Counted from the stretch's first letter, positions 8,813 to 17,583 are shown. The stretch: DNA of 64,000 nucleotides from Gynuella sunshinyii YC6258 (GCF_000940805.1 NZ_CP007142.1:4626593-4690592), one strand, 5' to 3'. The notes: generated from the letters alone by a model not told the origin. Made by a program: numbers and translations.

Positions 8813-10207
8813 TCAGGCAAAAATTGCCCGATCAACATCCACGCCCAGTTCGCGGAAACGAGCCAGCTTATAACGTAGCGTTCTGGGGCTGATCCCCAGT
8901 CTTTCGGCAGCTTGTTTTTTGCGGCCACCACAGTTACGGATAGTTTCGATAATAATCTCCAGCTCACGCTGTTTAATCTCACTGCCCAGCTCACTGTTGC
9001 TCTTTTCGATCCGGCTGGACAGCTCAGCCGTATCACCAAACAGCTCCTGGTTACGCTGTGGTTCAAAGTCCAGTTCCGGCAGATCCACCAACCCCAAATC
9101 CTTGTCGGTAATCCAGGCTCCGCTCTGCAGAATCATGGCACGCTGAATCGCGTTATCGAGTTCACGTACGTTACCCGGCCAGTTATATTGTATTAACGCA
9201 TTGCGGGCGCTGTCGTCCAGACGAACATCTGCCCTACCCATTTTGACAGCATGAATATGAATCAATCGTTCTGCCAATGGAATCAAATCCAGCCGGCGCT
9301 CACGCAAAGGCTTCCATTGAATCGGGAACACGCTGAGGCGGTAATACAAGTCTTCTCTGAAGTTACCTTTTTTGACTTCTTCCAATAGATTTCGGTTGGT
9401 AGTCGCCAAGACTCTGACGTTCAGTTGAATGGTCTTACGACCGCCGATCCGTTCCACCTCCCGTTCCTGCAACACCCGCAGTAATTTTGCCTGTAACCCC
9501 AAATCCATTTCGGAAATTTCGTCCAGTAGAATGGTGCCGTTATTGGCCTGTTCAAACTTGCCGGGAGAGCTGTTCATCGCTCCGGTAAAGGCACCTTTTT
9601 CATGCCCAAACAAGGTGGCTTCCAACATGTTCTCCGGAATGGCAGCACAGTTGATGGCGACAAATGGCTGACCAATACGATTGGAGTTTTCGTGTATGTA
9701 ACGCGCCAGCACTTCTTTACCCGTACCACTTTCACCGGAAATCAAAATGGTAGAGTCGGTTTTGGCCACTTTCTTTGCCAGATCCAGCACCTGTTGACTG
9801 CTGGGTTCCACAGCGACCGGTTCATTCATGTTGACAGGCCTGTCCGCCTTCAGAAACTTCTGGATGGTTTCGATCAGAATACCGGGCTCAAAAGGTTTAA
9901 CCAGATAGTCAACCGCACCACTCTGAATGGCATCCACCGCTTTACTGACACTACCGTAAGCAGTAATCAACAATACTGGTAATTTGGGGAATTTTTCTCT
10001 GGTAATTGCCAGAAATTCATGTCCATCGATCCCAGGCATATTGACATCGGAAACCACAAAATCGACGCTGGAATCATTGAGTCGTGCGACACCGGCTTCT
10101 CCCGAACTTGCCTCGACCACTTCAAACCCATTGAGTTCCAGTGTGTCGCAGAGCGCTTCACGCAAGGCCAGGTCATCTTCGACCACGAGAATTGTATGAG
10201 CAGTCAT
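8813..10207 (-). CDS. flrC: Sigma-54-dependent flagellar response regulator FlrC/FleR
   Basis: 464 residues in three parts: receiver domain (D54 in FVVSDVNMP), AAA+ domain with Walker [10 protein letters not shown] at about 156-166 and the sigma-54-contacting GAFTGA loop, and a Fis-type helix-turn-helix at the end (KKQAAERLGISPRTLRYKL). It is the partner of the kinase encoded 4 bp upstream. In Vibrio and Pseudomonas this protein turns on the class III genes (fliE operon, hook and basal body). A run of four near-consensus sigma-54 promoters in this window gives it plausible local targets. Confidence 0.95.
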   Translation of the reverse strand: MTAHTILVVEDDLALREALCDTLELNGFEVVEASSGEAGVARLNDSSVDFVVSDVNMPGIDGHEFLAITREKFPKLPVLLITAYGSVSKAVDAIQSGAVDYLVKPFEPGILIETIQKFLKADRPVNMNEPVAVEPSSQQVLDLAKKVAKTDSTILISGESGTGKEVLARYIHENSNRIGQPFVAINCAAIPENMLEATLFGHEKGAFTGAMNSSPGKFEQANNGTILLDEISEMDLGLQAKLLRVLQEREVERIGGRKTIQLNVRVLATTNRNLLEEVKKGNFREDLYYRLSVFPIQWKPLRERRLDLIPLAERLIHIHAVKMGRADVRLDDSARNALIQYNWPGNVRELDNAIQRAMILQSGAWITDKDLGLVDLPELDFEPQRNQELFGDTAELSSRIEKSNSELGSEIKQRELEIIIETIRNCGGRKKQAAERLGISPRTLRYKLARFRELGVDVDRAIFA

Positions 10208-10211
10208 TGAT

Positions 10212-11465
10212 TCAGCTCCTATTGATTAATATCGGTAAAAATAAATTAAACTGACAACCGTTTTCATAGTTACGATTGATTGTCACGGTACCCTTATGTC
10301 CGGTTATGACTGACTGAACAACCGCCAGCCCCAGCCCGGTACCGTGGGATTTCGTGGTAAAAAATGGTTCCAGAACCTTGTCAACCAGATCTTTCGGCAT
10401 CCCCGGTCCATTGTCGGTGACATCAATTCGCAGGGTTTTGTGAGCCACCCGGCGACAGTGCACTTCAATTCTGGCATCCCGCTCAATTGCGTCGACCGCG
10501 TTATTGATCAGATTCTGAATCGCACCGATCAGAGTTTCCTTATTGCACAGAATGATCTCATCACTCACTTCATTAATAATGTCGAGCTGAGCACCGTGTT
10601 CCAGTAACACCGTCTCACAGGCATTTTGCAAATCCAGCATCAATTCTTTGACACTGATTTCATTGAGCAGACGAGAATCACCCTTGGCAAAGATCAGCAT
10701 GTCACGAACCTGCTGTTCAAGATGATTCAACCGTGCCTGTAGCTTTTGAATAAATTTATCTTTTTGATCAGATGACAGCTCAGGCCGGTTCAGATTTCCA
10801 GCGTATAACATGGCTGCTGATAGCGGGGTTCTGATCTGGTGGGCCAAAGACGCAACCATTCGGCCCATCGCACTTAACCGTTCCTGACGGGCAATCTGCT
10901 GCTGTAACGAGCGGGTCTGAGTATGATCGGTCAGTAAAATTAACTGCCCGGCACCATCCAGTGCAGTGGTTGCCAGGTTAACCAAGCGACCATTTCTCAG
11001 AGAAATTTCGTGTCCATCATTGGCCTGTGGTGAAAAAACAGAACGAATGATGGAGCGCCAGCGCTGGCCTTTCAACGGCACTTCCAGCAATGCTTCTGCG
11101 GCGGGATTGGTGTGCTGAATCCGGCCTTTTTGATCCAGTACCAACACGCCAGCCGGCATCAGGTTCAACAGACTTTCGAGTTGGTCGGCAAGCTTTTCTT
11201 TTTCTGCCAGCTCCCGCATTCGCTGCTCACTGACGGTCGCCAATTCGCCGCTCAGTTCCACCACACGGGTCTCAAGCCACTGATAAGATTCCGTCAGTTG
11301 TTCTGACATTTTATTAAAAACGTCAAAAGCCTGTTTCAGCTCTTCCAGCCGTTCTGCGGAGAGAGAAGCCTCGGCGGTCAATGGAAACATACCCGGCCAG
11401 GATAAAGGCTTGGAGCTGTTTCGGGACACCGTAGGCACAGAAACGCCTGCTGTTTTTTCTGACAT
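10212..11465 (-). CDS. flrB: Flagellar sensor histidine kinase FlrB/FleS
   Basis: 417 residues without a membrane helix, so cytoplasmic as in FlrB/FleS. A helical N-terminal segment (about 35-100) is followed by a PAS domain (about 95-185, NLMPAGVLVLDQKGRIQHTNPAAEALL), the dimerisation/phosphotransfer helix with H209 (SLAHQIRTPLSAA), and an HATPase domain with N, G1 and G2 boxes (NLINNAVDAI, DNGPGMP, GTGLGLAV). It phosphorylates FlrC, encoded 4 bp downstream. A sigma-54 promoter precedes it (11512-11527), matching FlrA-dependent class II expression. Confidence 0.95.
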   Translation of the reverse strand: MSEKTAGVSVPTVSRNSSKPLSWPGMFPLTAEASLSAERLEELKQAFDVFNKMSEQLTESYQWLETRVVELSGELATVSEQRMRELAEKEKLADQLESLLNLMPAGVLVLDQKGRIQHTNPAAEALLEVPLKGQRWRSIIRSVFSPQANDGHEISLRNGRLVNLATTALDGAGQLILLTDHTQTRSLQQQIARQERLSAMGRMVASLAHQIRTPLSAAMLYAGNLNRPELSSDQKDKFIQKLQARLNHLEQQVRDMLIFAKGDSRLLNEISVKELMLDLQNACETVLLEHGAQLDIINEVSDEIILCNKETLIGAIQNLINNAVDAIERDARIEVHCRRVAHKTLRIDVTDNGPGMPKDLVDKVLEPFFTTKSHGTGLGLAVVQSVITGHKGTVTINRNYENGCQFNLFLPILINRS

Positions 11466-11511
11466 GAATGATTCAACCTTGTGTCAAAAGCCAGTCATTT
11501 TTAGCTGGTTT

Positions 11512-11527
11512 TGCACAAAGCGGGCCA
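11512..11527 (-). promoter_or_regulatory. Sigma-54 promoter for flrBC
   Basis: Minus strand TGGCCCGCTTTGTGCA: GG and GC are 10 bp apart, with TGGC at -24 and GTGCA at -12. The flrB ATG is about 47 bp away. It lies between the flrA terminator and flrB, so flrBC form their own unit under FlrA and sigma-54, as in Vibrio. Confidence 0.75.
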
Positions 11528-11552
11528 AAAAAAAACCGGCGGTCAGCCGGTT
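11527..11552 (-). terminator. Rho-independent terminator after flrA
   Basis: Hairpin AACCGGC / GCCGGTT (11534-11540 and 11546-11552, 5-nt loop) followed on the minus strand by nine T. It separates flrA from the flrBC promoter. Confidence 0.85.
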
Positions 11553-11661
11553 TCTTAAAATACTATTCCAGAGAGTCAGAAAGTTACGATATTAACGCTG
11601 TCAAAGCGGATTCAGGAGCAATAAAAACAGCATAAAAACAACCGGCGTAACCGATTGCTCA

Positions 11662-13149
11662 TCATGCCAGTTCTTTTTTACTCAGATTATATTTACGCAT
11701 TTTCTCCACCAGAGTAGTTCTGCGTATATGCAGTTTTTCGGCGGCCCTGGCAACGACACCATTGGCATCATCCAAGGCCTGCTGAATCAGGCTGCGCTCC
11801 AGATCAGTCAGATATTCTTTCAGATCCAACCCGTTTACCGGTAGCAGAGCCGGTTGATTCGGGTCTGTCGACATCATGACTGAGTTAGTATTGATCATCG
11901 ACGACTCAGAAACCGCCACTTCCGGCGAATCTGACATAAAACTGCTGTTCGCCAGCTCACCCAGCTCATCAATATGGCGGTATTTTTTTGGCATTTCATT
12001 GACGCCAATAACGCCATACGGATGCATAATCGCCAGACGCTCAACCAGATTGGCCATTTCACGAATATTGCCCGGCCATTCATGATTGCTCAAAGACATC
12101 ACCGCCGCCGAATTAAAACGAATGGAACCTCGCTTTTCATTCTCCATTCTTGAAATCAGCTCATTGAGCAGCAGCGGAATGTCTTCCCGTCGCTCACGCA
12201 AAGCCGGCATTTCAATCGGGAATACATTCAAACGATAGTAGAGATCTTCACGAAACGTTCCCTCTTCAATCATTTTTTCCAGATCACGGTGGGTAGCCGC
12301 CACAATTCGAACATCGCTGGTAAAGGTCTTGGTTCCACCGACACGCTCAAACGTTCTTTCCTGCAACACCCGCAACAGCTTCACCTGCATGGTCAGTGGC
12401 AGATCGCCGATCTCATCAAGAAACAACGTACCGCCCTCGGCCATTTCGAAACGACCGGCACGGGTGGAAATAGCGCCGGTAAACGAGCCTTTTTCATGTC
12501 CGAACAGTTCGCTTTCAATCAGTTCGCCCGGAATAGCGCCACAGTTAACGGGTACAAACGGCTTATGACGACGGTGAGAGTTATAGTGCAGATTACGGGC
12601 AACCACTTCCTTGCCCGTCCCGGATTCTCCGGTGATCAACACCGTGACATCTTTATCGGCCACCTGGGCCATCATTTCACGTACCGCCTGAATCGTCCGG
12701 CTGGACCCGACAAGGCTGCGAAACAGATTGGTTTCCCGGCGCTGATCACGGCCCCGGGATAAATCCATCTGTTCACGATAAACCTGAGCACGATGCAAGG
12801 TATCGACCATTACATTATAACTGGGGGGATGTGGAATGCGGGCGATGACTATGCGCTTGAGTTCTTCCTCGACACTTTCATCAGCGTGGAAAGATCCAAT
12901 CATGATCACTGGCAAACCTCTGTCCCAGGCCATAATCTCAGTTAACACCCGATTAATGCCAACCCGACATTCACCCAAGATAACCGCACTGACTTGGTCT
13001 TTAGTCTGAAAAGCCTCGTTGGCCTTAAGCTTCCACTCGTCAACTCCAGAGTCGTATGCCTCTTCCCCAAGAAAATCCATGATGACGCGTACTTCCTGGC
13101 GCCGATCGATATTGTCATCGATGATGAGAACTTTCGTCTCTTGCCACAT
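11662..13149 (-). CDS. flrA: Flagellar master regulator FlrA/FleQ
   Basis: 495 residues: N-terminal FleQ-type receiver-like domain ([20 protein letters not shown]; the usual phospho-acceptor sequence is replaced by [10 protein letters not shown]), AAA+ domain with Walker [11 protein letters not shown] and a GSFTGA form of the sigma-54-contacting GAFTGA loop, and a Fis-type helix-turn-helix ([19 protein letters not shown]). In this family the degenerate receiver is not phosphorylated, and activity is set by FlhG/FleN and c-di-GMP. It activates flrBC. It is monocistronic by the sequence: a sigma-70-like promoter lies at 13246-13274 and a terminator follows it. Confidence 0.95.
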   Translation of the reverse strand: MWQETKVLIIDDNIDRRQEVRVIMDFLGEEAYDSGVDEWKLKANEAFQTKDQVSAVILGECRVGINRVLTEIMAWDRGLPVIMIGSFHADESVEEELKRIVIARIPHPPSYNVMVDTLHRAQVYREQMDLSRGRDQRRETNLFRSLVGSSRTIQAVREMMAQVADKDVTVLITGESGTGKEVVARNLHYNSHRRHKPFVPVNCGAIPGELIESELFGHEKGSFTGAISTRAGRFEMAEGGTLFLDEIGDLPLTMQVKLLRVLQERTFERVGGTKTFTSDVRIVAATHRDLEKMIEEGTFREDLYYRLNVFPIEMPALRERREDIPLLLNELISRMENEKRGSIRFNSAAVMSLSNHEWPGNIREMANLVERLAIMHPYGVIGVNEMPKKYRHIDELGELANSSFMSDSPEVAVSESSMINTNSVMMSTDPNQPALLPVNGLDLKEYLTDLERSLIQQALDDANGVVARAAEKLHIRRTTLVEKMRKYNLSKKELA

Positions 13150-13468
13150 AGCTGACTGGTTCCTGTAACTGAGTCATTTTTGAACAACAACTAACAATGC
13201 CTGATGAAATTTGTGATCATATCGACACTTTTTCCATATAGGAGTAGTAAAGAAGGGAAAAAGCAATTAGTCAAATTTATGGCGATTTTTTTTGCAAAAA
13301 AAGCTGGAATATTATTTTCATGTTGCAAGAAGTAAGGAAATTAAAAAAAATATTGACGGAAAGCGACAGGCTCTTTTTCTTTTGAGGAATAAGTTTGCCG
13401 TTTAACACGGAGGTATATTGCCGGTCTGTAAATGAGTGTAAATCGTCCTTAAGTCCAATGTATCGAAC
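13150..13468. other. AT-rich intergenic region between fliT and flrA
   Basis: 319 bp with no convincing gene. It contains the flrA promoter candidate and runs of A and T (13287-13303, 13343-13352). No strong terminator hairpin was found for fliST, so read-through into flrA is possible. Confidence 0.6.
13246..13274 (-). promoter_or_regulatory. Sigma-70-like promoter for flrA
   Basis: Minus strand TTGACT (-35, 13269-13274) and TTTACT (-10, 13246-13251) with a 17-bp spacer. The predicted 5' leader is about 90 nt. A top-tier flagellar regulator with a housekeeping promoter fits the hierarchy. The -10 is imperfect. Confidence 0.5.
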
Positions 13469-13738
13469 TCAACCGGCCAGGGCGGAGGAAAAACGCAGAT
13501 AAATATGTTCGATACTGGCGTTGATAACCCGCTGATAGACAGCGGTCATACCCAACAGGTGACGGCGCAGACGTTCCGTCTGTAGAACGTCCAGATCCGG
13601 CCATTCTGACAGCTCATGCATCCACATCTGACACTCGCTTTCGACCATGGCTAACCGTTGCCAGTCCTGCTGATCGGCGGTATCCACCAGACGTTGCTGC
13701 AGTCGGGTCAGATGCTCCAGAGCATGATCGAATTGCAT
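13469..13738 (-). CDS. fliT: FliT-like flagellar export chaperone
   Basis: 89 residues, all-helical in pattern (MQFDHALEHLTRLQQRLVDTADQQDW...ETERLRRHLLGMTAVYQRVI-like layout), the size of FliT. It follows fliS by 18 bp, the usual place for fliT in polar-flagellum clusters. FliT binds FliD and keeps it soluble until export. Sequence conservation in this family is low, so the name depends on position and size. The FliD client here is encoded 14 kb away. Confidence 0.65.
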   Translation of the reverse strand: MQFDHALEHLTRLQQRLVDTADQQDWQRLAMVESECQMWMHELSEWPDLDVLQTERLRRHLLGMTAVYQRVINASIEHIYLRFSSALAG

Positions 13739-13756
13739 AGTGGTCTCCCCGTTTGA

Positions 13757-14158
13757 TCAGCGATTTTGGATGTAAGCCTTGGCTTCTTCTTTAATACCTT
13801 CCCAGGCGACTTTAATTTCACCCAACAATCGTACCACTTCATCCAGCGCGTTTATGTCATTACGGACATTGGCCTCAAACAGCCGTTGCTGCATGTACTC
13901 GTACAAACGTTTCAGGTTGAAGGAAATTTCCCCTGCGTCCATGTTCAGGCTGCTGTTCAGGCCACCAATAATGGCAATAGCCTTATTGATGCTGTTGTTG
14001 CGGCCTTCAATATCGCCACGCTCTATGCACCCTCGGGCCTGGGCCATTCGGGACATCGCGCCCTCCAGCAACAACTGAATCAGCTGATGAGGATCGGCAT
14101 CGACGATGCTGGTTTGATTACTGACTGCCTGATAATGGTTGGCACCTGAGCTGTACAT
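13757..14158 (-). CDS. fliS: Flagellin export chaperone FliS
   Basis: 133 residues starting MYSSGANHYQAVSNQTSIVDADPHQ, with conserved FliS features (LIQLLLEGAMSRMAQARG, INKAIAIIGGLNSSLNMDAGEIS, LKRLYEYMQQRLFEA). FliS binds the disordered C-terminus of flagellin and delivers it to FlhA. Its client here is a 1033-residue flagellin. In related genomes fliS directly follows fliD; here 13.7 kb of other genes lies between them. Confidence 0.95.
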   Translation of the reverse strand: MYSSGANHYQAVSNQTSIVDADPHQLIQLLLEGAMSRMAQARGCIERGDIEGRNNSINKAIAIIGGLNSSLNMDAGEISFNLKRLYEYMQQRLFEANVRNDINALDEVVRLLGEIKVAWEGIKEEAKAYIQNR

Positions 14159-14379
14159 ACTATCTCCCGATAATTGACCACTTACTCAAAAGTAGATCCT
14201 TCCCTGCTGTTTGACCATAAGCAAACTGATTTCTGTGAGAAACCTCTGAATAATGACCTGGATCACCTCACCGAGATGATTCAGCGGCCCCCTACTTCCC
14301 TACCCTCTAGTCAGCGGCGCGAATCCTCAAAACTTGAGCACTTTCACCATTTTCTTTTTTAAAGCGGCACATTCAGCAG
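14159..14379. other. Divergent intergenic region between fliS and the TPR-methyltransferase
   Basis: About 220 bp up to the sigma-54 promoter at 14380. An ATG-initiated 62-codon frame crosses it but has no coding look. No clear promoter for fliS was found on the minus strand. Confidence 0.4.
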
Positions 14380-14395
14380 TGGCACAGCCGTTGCA
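14380..14395 (+). promoter_or_regulatory. Consensus sigma-54 promoter for the TPR-methyltransferase gene
   Basis: TGGCACAGCCGTTGCA matches the -24/-12 consensus at every fixed position (TGGCAC, 5 bp, TTGCA; GG-N10-GC). Transcription should start near 14406, which places the ATG at 14410 almost at the mRNA end and supports translation from the ATG at 14530, behind GGGAGGA. Confidence 0.88.
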
Positions 14396-14529
14396 CCGGT
14401 ACTCCATACATGGCAGTCAGGATTGTTAAAAAAATCGCTAACCTGTTGATTTTTAACAACCTTACTCATTCTTCATTTGGTAGATACGTGAGAGGCAAGC
14501 CGGCAAACCTTGTCCGGTGGGAGGAACAG

Positions 14530-16614
14530 ATGAGCCGTTCAGCAACAACCGTCCGGAAATTTACAGAGGATCAAAGTGATCAGTTCAAGATCTCCACTCT
14601 GTTAAATTCCGCTGAGGCACTTTATGAAAAAAGCCTGAACCCCAGACTTAAAAATGAGCAGTGTGCCGCCTGCCGGAAAGAAGCCAAGGATATTGCAGAC
14701 ATTCTTGCCAATATCAAAGAAACCCGGCCGCTGGCACTCAACTTACTGGCACGCATCGCGATTGATGAAGGCTTTTACGATCAGGCCAACAGCCATCTGG
14801 TATACGCCCTCAAAGAAGCGCCGGAAGATCCTTCTCTGCTTTACAGTCAGGGGCATGTGTTTCTGGCGCGCCAGGAGTACGAAGAAGCGGAAAAACTGTT
14901 TGCCCGCGCCTTTCGGATAAACCCGTCACTGACCCGGGCAGCCAGCTCGCTGGCGTACACCAAAACGCGGCAGGGAAAATTCGTAGAGGCGTTTCAGGAC
15001 TATCGGGAACTGATCAAATCCCATCCTGATGACCCGCACATCCGGACCAAACTGTTCGAATGCACCGCCAAGATCACTGCCAACCACTACGACGAAGAAC
15101 TGGCCGACGACATCCTGTCGCTATACCTGCTGGAAGGCATCGACTACACCGCTCTGGGCAACATCACCGCTTCACTGCTGATCCATAAGTATGATATTCC
15201 ATCATTACTTCAGCACGGTCTGCCGCTGGGTATCGTGGATACCGTCTGCCAGGACAAACTATTGTGCGAAGCCTTAAGCAAAATTATTTTCTGCCAGCCG
15301 GATCTGGAAAAATTCATTACCCAGATCCGAAAACAGCTATTGCTGGAAAGCCTGGTGCAGTCCGATTTGAAGCAACTGCATGTGAATCTGGCGGTTGCGC
15401 TGAGCCTGTATGCCTCCAACATGGAATACAGCCTGTATATCGACTCTCAGGAATACAACCTGCTCTCCGCCCTGGAAGACCTCATCAACGCCGTGATCAG
15501 CGCCACCGGCTGGAAACCCTCTGATCTGGCCGGAGCCACATTGCTCTACGGCATGTACCTGCCCATGGACGAACTGAGCTGTGCAACCGAACTGGCTAAA
15601 TTCTCCGTCAACCGCTGGCCGGTATGGGCCCGTAAAACCATCAACCATGCCTTGCTGGAAATTATCCAGGAGAAACAGAACTGCGACAAAATTCCGTCGA
15701 TTGGTCAGATCAGCGATGCCACCAGCCAGAAAGTACAGGCCCAATACGAGCAAAACCCCTACCCGCGCTGGCTGCACCTCAGTTACAACACCCCAACCAA
15801 TTATGGCCGGGCGATGGAACAGGAATTTCCGGATTTTCGGGCTCCCTCGTTTTTCAACACAGGTGACATTAATGTCCTGATTGCCGGTTGTGGCACCGGT
15901 CAGCATGCTATCAAAGTCGCCAAATATTTCCGTAACGTGAATGTTACCGCCATCGACCTGAGCCGCCGCTCACTGGTATACGCCAGCAAAATGGCCGAAA
16001 AATATCACGTCAAAAACATCGAGTTTATCCAGGCGGATATTCTCAACCTCGATCAATTGAAACAACAGTTTCACATCATCGAAAGTTCCGGCGTGCTGCA
16101 CCACATGGCAGATCCGATGGCTGGACTGGCGGCCCTGAAAGAACGGCTCGTACCTGGGGGGCTGATGAAACTGGCGCTGTACAGCCGGGCGGCACGACAG
16201 ATTATTCTGAAATCCCGGGAATTGATTCAGAAAAACAAACTGACCGGCAGTGCTCAGCATATTCGCCTGTTCCGTCAGGCGATTCTGCACAACAACAGCA
16301 GCACGGCATTTTCCGGCATGTTAAGCTCCTCTGATTTTTACAATATGAGCGGCTGTCGTGATCTGGTGTTCCATGAACATGAAACCCAGTTTGACCTGCT
16401 ACAAATCGACGAGATGCTCACCCGGTTCAACCTGAACTTTATTGGCCTGCTGGTGCAACCGCTGCAGCGACTGGAATTCATTGAGTTTATTGGCAGCGAT
16501 CAACAGCGCGGTACCCTAGCGGAATGGGCCGAGTTTGAACAACAGCATCCGCAGTCGTTTGGCGGCATGTATCAGTTCTACTGCCAGAAACCCAGGCAAG
16601 CCCCAACTGTTTAG
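14530..16614 (+). CDS. TPR-repeat SAM-dependent methyltransferase, flagellar-regulated
   Basis: 694 residues from the ATG at 14530, chosen because GGGAGGA lies just upstream and a sigma-54 promoter at 14380-14395 makes the in-frame ATG at 14410 nearly leaderless. The N-terminal third has TPR units (ALNLLARIAIDEGFYDQANSH, SLLYSQGHVFLARQEYEEAEKLF, AASSLAYTKTRQGKFVEAF) for protein binding. After a YEQNPYPRW motif comes a class I methyltransferase fold with SAM-binding VLIAGCGTGQ near residue 450, an acidic VTAIDLS strand and a motif IV-like VLHHMADP. Substrate unknown. A sigma-54 promoter beside flagellar genes suggests it modifies flagellin or a glycan on it; that is inference. No signal peptide. 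Confidence 0.82.
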   Translation: MSRSATTVRKFTEDQSDQFKISTLLNSAEALYEKSLNPRLKNEQCAACRKEAKDIADILANIKETRPLALNLLARIAIDEGFYDQANSHLVYALKEAPEDPSLLYSQGHVFLARQEYEEAEKLFARAFRINPSLTRAASSLAYTKTRQGKFVEAFQDYRELIKSHPDDPHIRTKLFECTAKITANHYDEELADDILSLYLLEGIDYTALGNITASLLIHKYDIPSLLQHGLPLGIVDTVCQDKLLCEALSKIIFCQPDLEKFITQIRKQLLLESLVQSDLKQLHVNLAVALSLYASNMEYSLYIDSQEYNLLSALEDLINAVISATGWKPSDLAGATLLYGMYLPMDELSCATELAKFSVNRWPVWARKTINHALLEIIQEKQNCDKIPSIGQISDATSQKVQAQYEQNPYPRWLHLSYNTPTNYGRAMEQEFPDFRAPSFFNTGDINVLIAGCGTGQHAIKVAKYFRNVNVTAIDLSRRSLVYASKMAEKYHVKNIEFIQADILNLDQLKQQFHIIESSGVLHHMADPMAGLAALKERLVPGGLMKLALYSRAARQIILKSRELIQKNKLTGSAQHIRLFRQAILHNNSSTAFSGMLSSSDFYNMSGCRDLVFHEHETQFDLLQIDEMLTRFNLNFIGLLVQPLQRLEFIEFIGSDQQRGTLAEWAEFEQQHPQSFGGMYQFYCQKPRQAPTV

Positions 16615-16628
16615 GGTACTCCGATTAC

Positions 16629-16651
16629 AGCGGCCAGTGATGGCCGCTTTG
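16629..16651 (+). terminator. Terminator after the TPR-methyltransferase gene
   Basis: Perfect 7-bp stem AGCGGCC / GGCCGCT (16629-16635, 16642-16648) with a 6-nt loop and a short T run, 15 bp after the stop codon. Confidence 0.6.
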
Positions 16652-16868
16652 ATCAACCCCGGGCACCATTGATGGCCGGATTGATCATTCCAGAACGCCT
16701 CCTCTTCGCCATTTCTGTGTTTTTCCCTACTCCCATTTGAGTAATACGCTAACGCAGCCTGTGCGCTCTTAAACGGCACCGCGCAAACAGAAATGGCCAT
16801 TCACACAGAAGATTTAACCGCAGCGCTAGAGACTTTACTCATCGCACACTTCAGGTTACTGTTGTGCC

Positions 16869-16953
16869 GCGCTGGCAAAAAACCAGCGCCGGGATTGGAA
16901 CCCCCGAAAATCACTTCACGGCGGTACATTGAGACGCTTTTGCGTCTTTTTTT
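16869..16953 (+). promoter_or_regulatory. Leader with C4 target sites a and b and an intrinsic terminator
   Basis: In order: hairpin GCGCTGG / CCAGCGC (16869-16875, 16883-16889); site a, TTGGAACC (16895-16902); site b, CTTCACGG (16914-16921); and a strong terminator AGACGC-TTTT-GCGTCT plus T run (16932-16953). Sites a and b are perfect complements of two segments of the RNA at 16985-17060, in antiparallel order. In phage P4/P1 immunity, pairing of this kind switches the leader between folds and causes early transcription termination. Confidence 0.7.
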
Positions 16954-16984
16954 GTACTGGTGCTTACGCACGCCTGTCTGTTTT

Positions 16985-17060
16985 GGCAGGCCGGGCGGGC
17001 CAGCTTCGGCTGGGCCGCTTTCCGTGAAGAGCGGTAGGTTCCAACCCGTTTCGGCCTGCC
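16985..17060 (+). ncRNA. C4/CI-type antisense immunity RNA
   Basis: A 76-nt element closed by a perfect 9-bp stem GGCAGGCCG (16985-16993) / CGGCCTGCC (17052-17060). Inside is a hairpin with a C(UUCG)G tetraloop (CCAGC-TTCG-GCTGG core, 16995-17018), followed by CCGTGAAG (17022-17029, b') and GGTTCCAACCC (17037-17047, a'). a' and b' are complementary to TTGGAACC and CTTCACGG in the leader upstream. This is the layout of the C4 RNA of phages P1/P7 and the CI RNA of P4, which silence an antirepressor or replication operon. The UUCG loop fixes the strand. No phage replication, antirepressor or integrase gene was recognised nearby. Confidence 0.78.
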
Positions 17061-17072
17061 CCCCAGTTTCGC

Positions 17073-17080
17073 TTGGAACC
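17073..17080 (+). promoter_or_regulatory. Second a-type site (seqC-like) downstream of the C4-like RNA
   Basis: TTGGAACC repeats site a exactly and forms an 8-bp inverted repeat with GGTTCCAA at 17037-17044. In P4 the CI RNA segment seqB is flanked by two such complements, seqA and seqC; the same three-part order is present here. Confidence 0.65.
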
Positions 17081-17124
17081 GGACTGAGGGGGCATTGTTT
17101 TCTACAATGTTCACGGGAAATTTC

Positions 17125-17418
17125 ATGTCTTCTATTCAATTATCCGAAGCCCAAACGAAAGAACTACTGTGTCACCGCTGCCTGAGCGTTCGCGACGAAC
17201 ACGGACAAACCCATCACCTGCCGGATTTCAGAGCCTTTGGTCTGGCCTACACACGCCGCGACGCCTGCAGCCAGGTCAGCGCCATACTCACGTTTATGCA
17301 GGCCCAACTCGGCCTCTACGACCATCCCTCCTTCAACGGCATGGACGAAGAAGCCCTGATCGGCCAAACCCTCATCCTCAGCCTGTGCCGCTCACTGCTC
17401 GCACTGCCGGAAAATTAA
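17125..17418 (+). CDS. Small hypothetical protein downstream of the C4-like RNA
   Basis: 97 residues from the ATG at 17125 (GGGAAA upstream); earlier in-frame starts at 17095 (TTG) and 17107 (ATG) fall close to the RNA element. The protein has CHRC near its start and is otherwise helical (DACSQVSAILTFMQAQLGLYDH, ALIGQTLILSLCRSLLAL). I do not recognise the family. It is the first open frame after the C4-like element and is followed by a strong terminator, so it could be the gene that the antisense RNA controls. Confidence 0.5.
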   Translation: MSSIQLSEAQTKELLCHRCLSVRDEHGQTHHLPDFRAFGLAYTRRDACSQVSAILTFMQAQLGLYDHPSFNGMDEEALIGQTLILSLCRSLLALPEN

Positions 17419-17431
17419 CCCCCACAAACAA

Positions 17432-17458
17432 AAAAGCCCGGAACAAATCCGGGCTTTT
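17432..17458. terminator. Bidirectional terminator between the small gene and the CRISPR array
   Basis: AAAAGCCCGG / CCGGGCTTTT, a 10-bp perfect stem with a 7-nt loop (17432-17441, 17449-17458), flanked by A on one side and T on the other. It can end the small gene rightward and the CRISPR transcript leftward. Confidence 0.85.
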
Positions 17459-17583
17459 ATTGACAACCAAACCAATAGCCATGCTGACTATCGCCAGCAA
17501 AGCAAACAGCCGGTTTTTTCTGTGCAAATAATAGTTGCCATAACAACTGAAATTATTATGCAGAAAACCTTTCTGTTTTTTGG

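Noticed and set aside
16793-17185. Plus-strand 130-codon and minus-strand 112-codon frames over the C4-like element
   Set aside because: They run through a highly structured RNA with a terminator in the middle; composition (Pro, Gly, Arg, Cys) reflects the stems.
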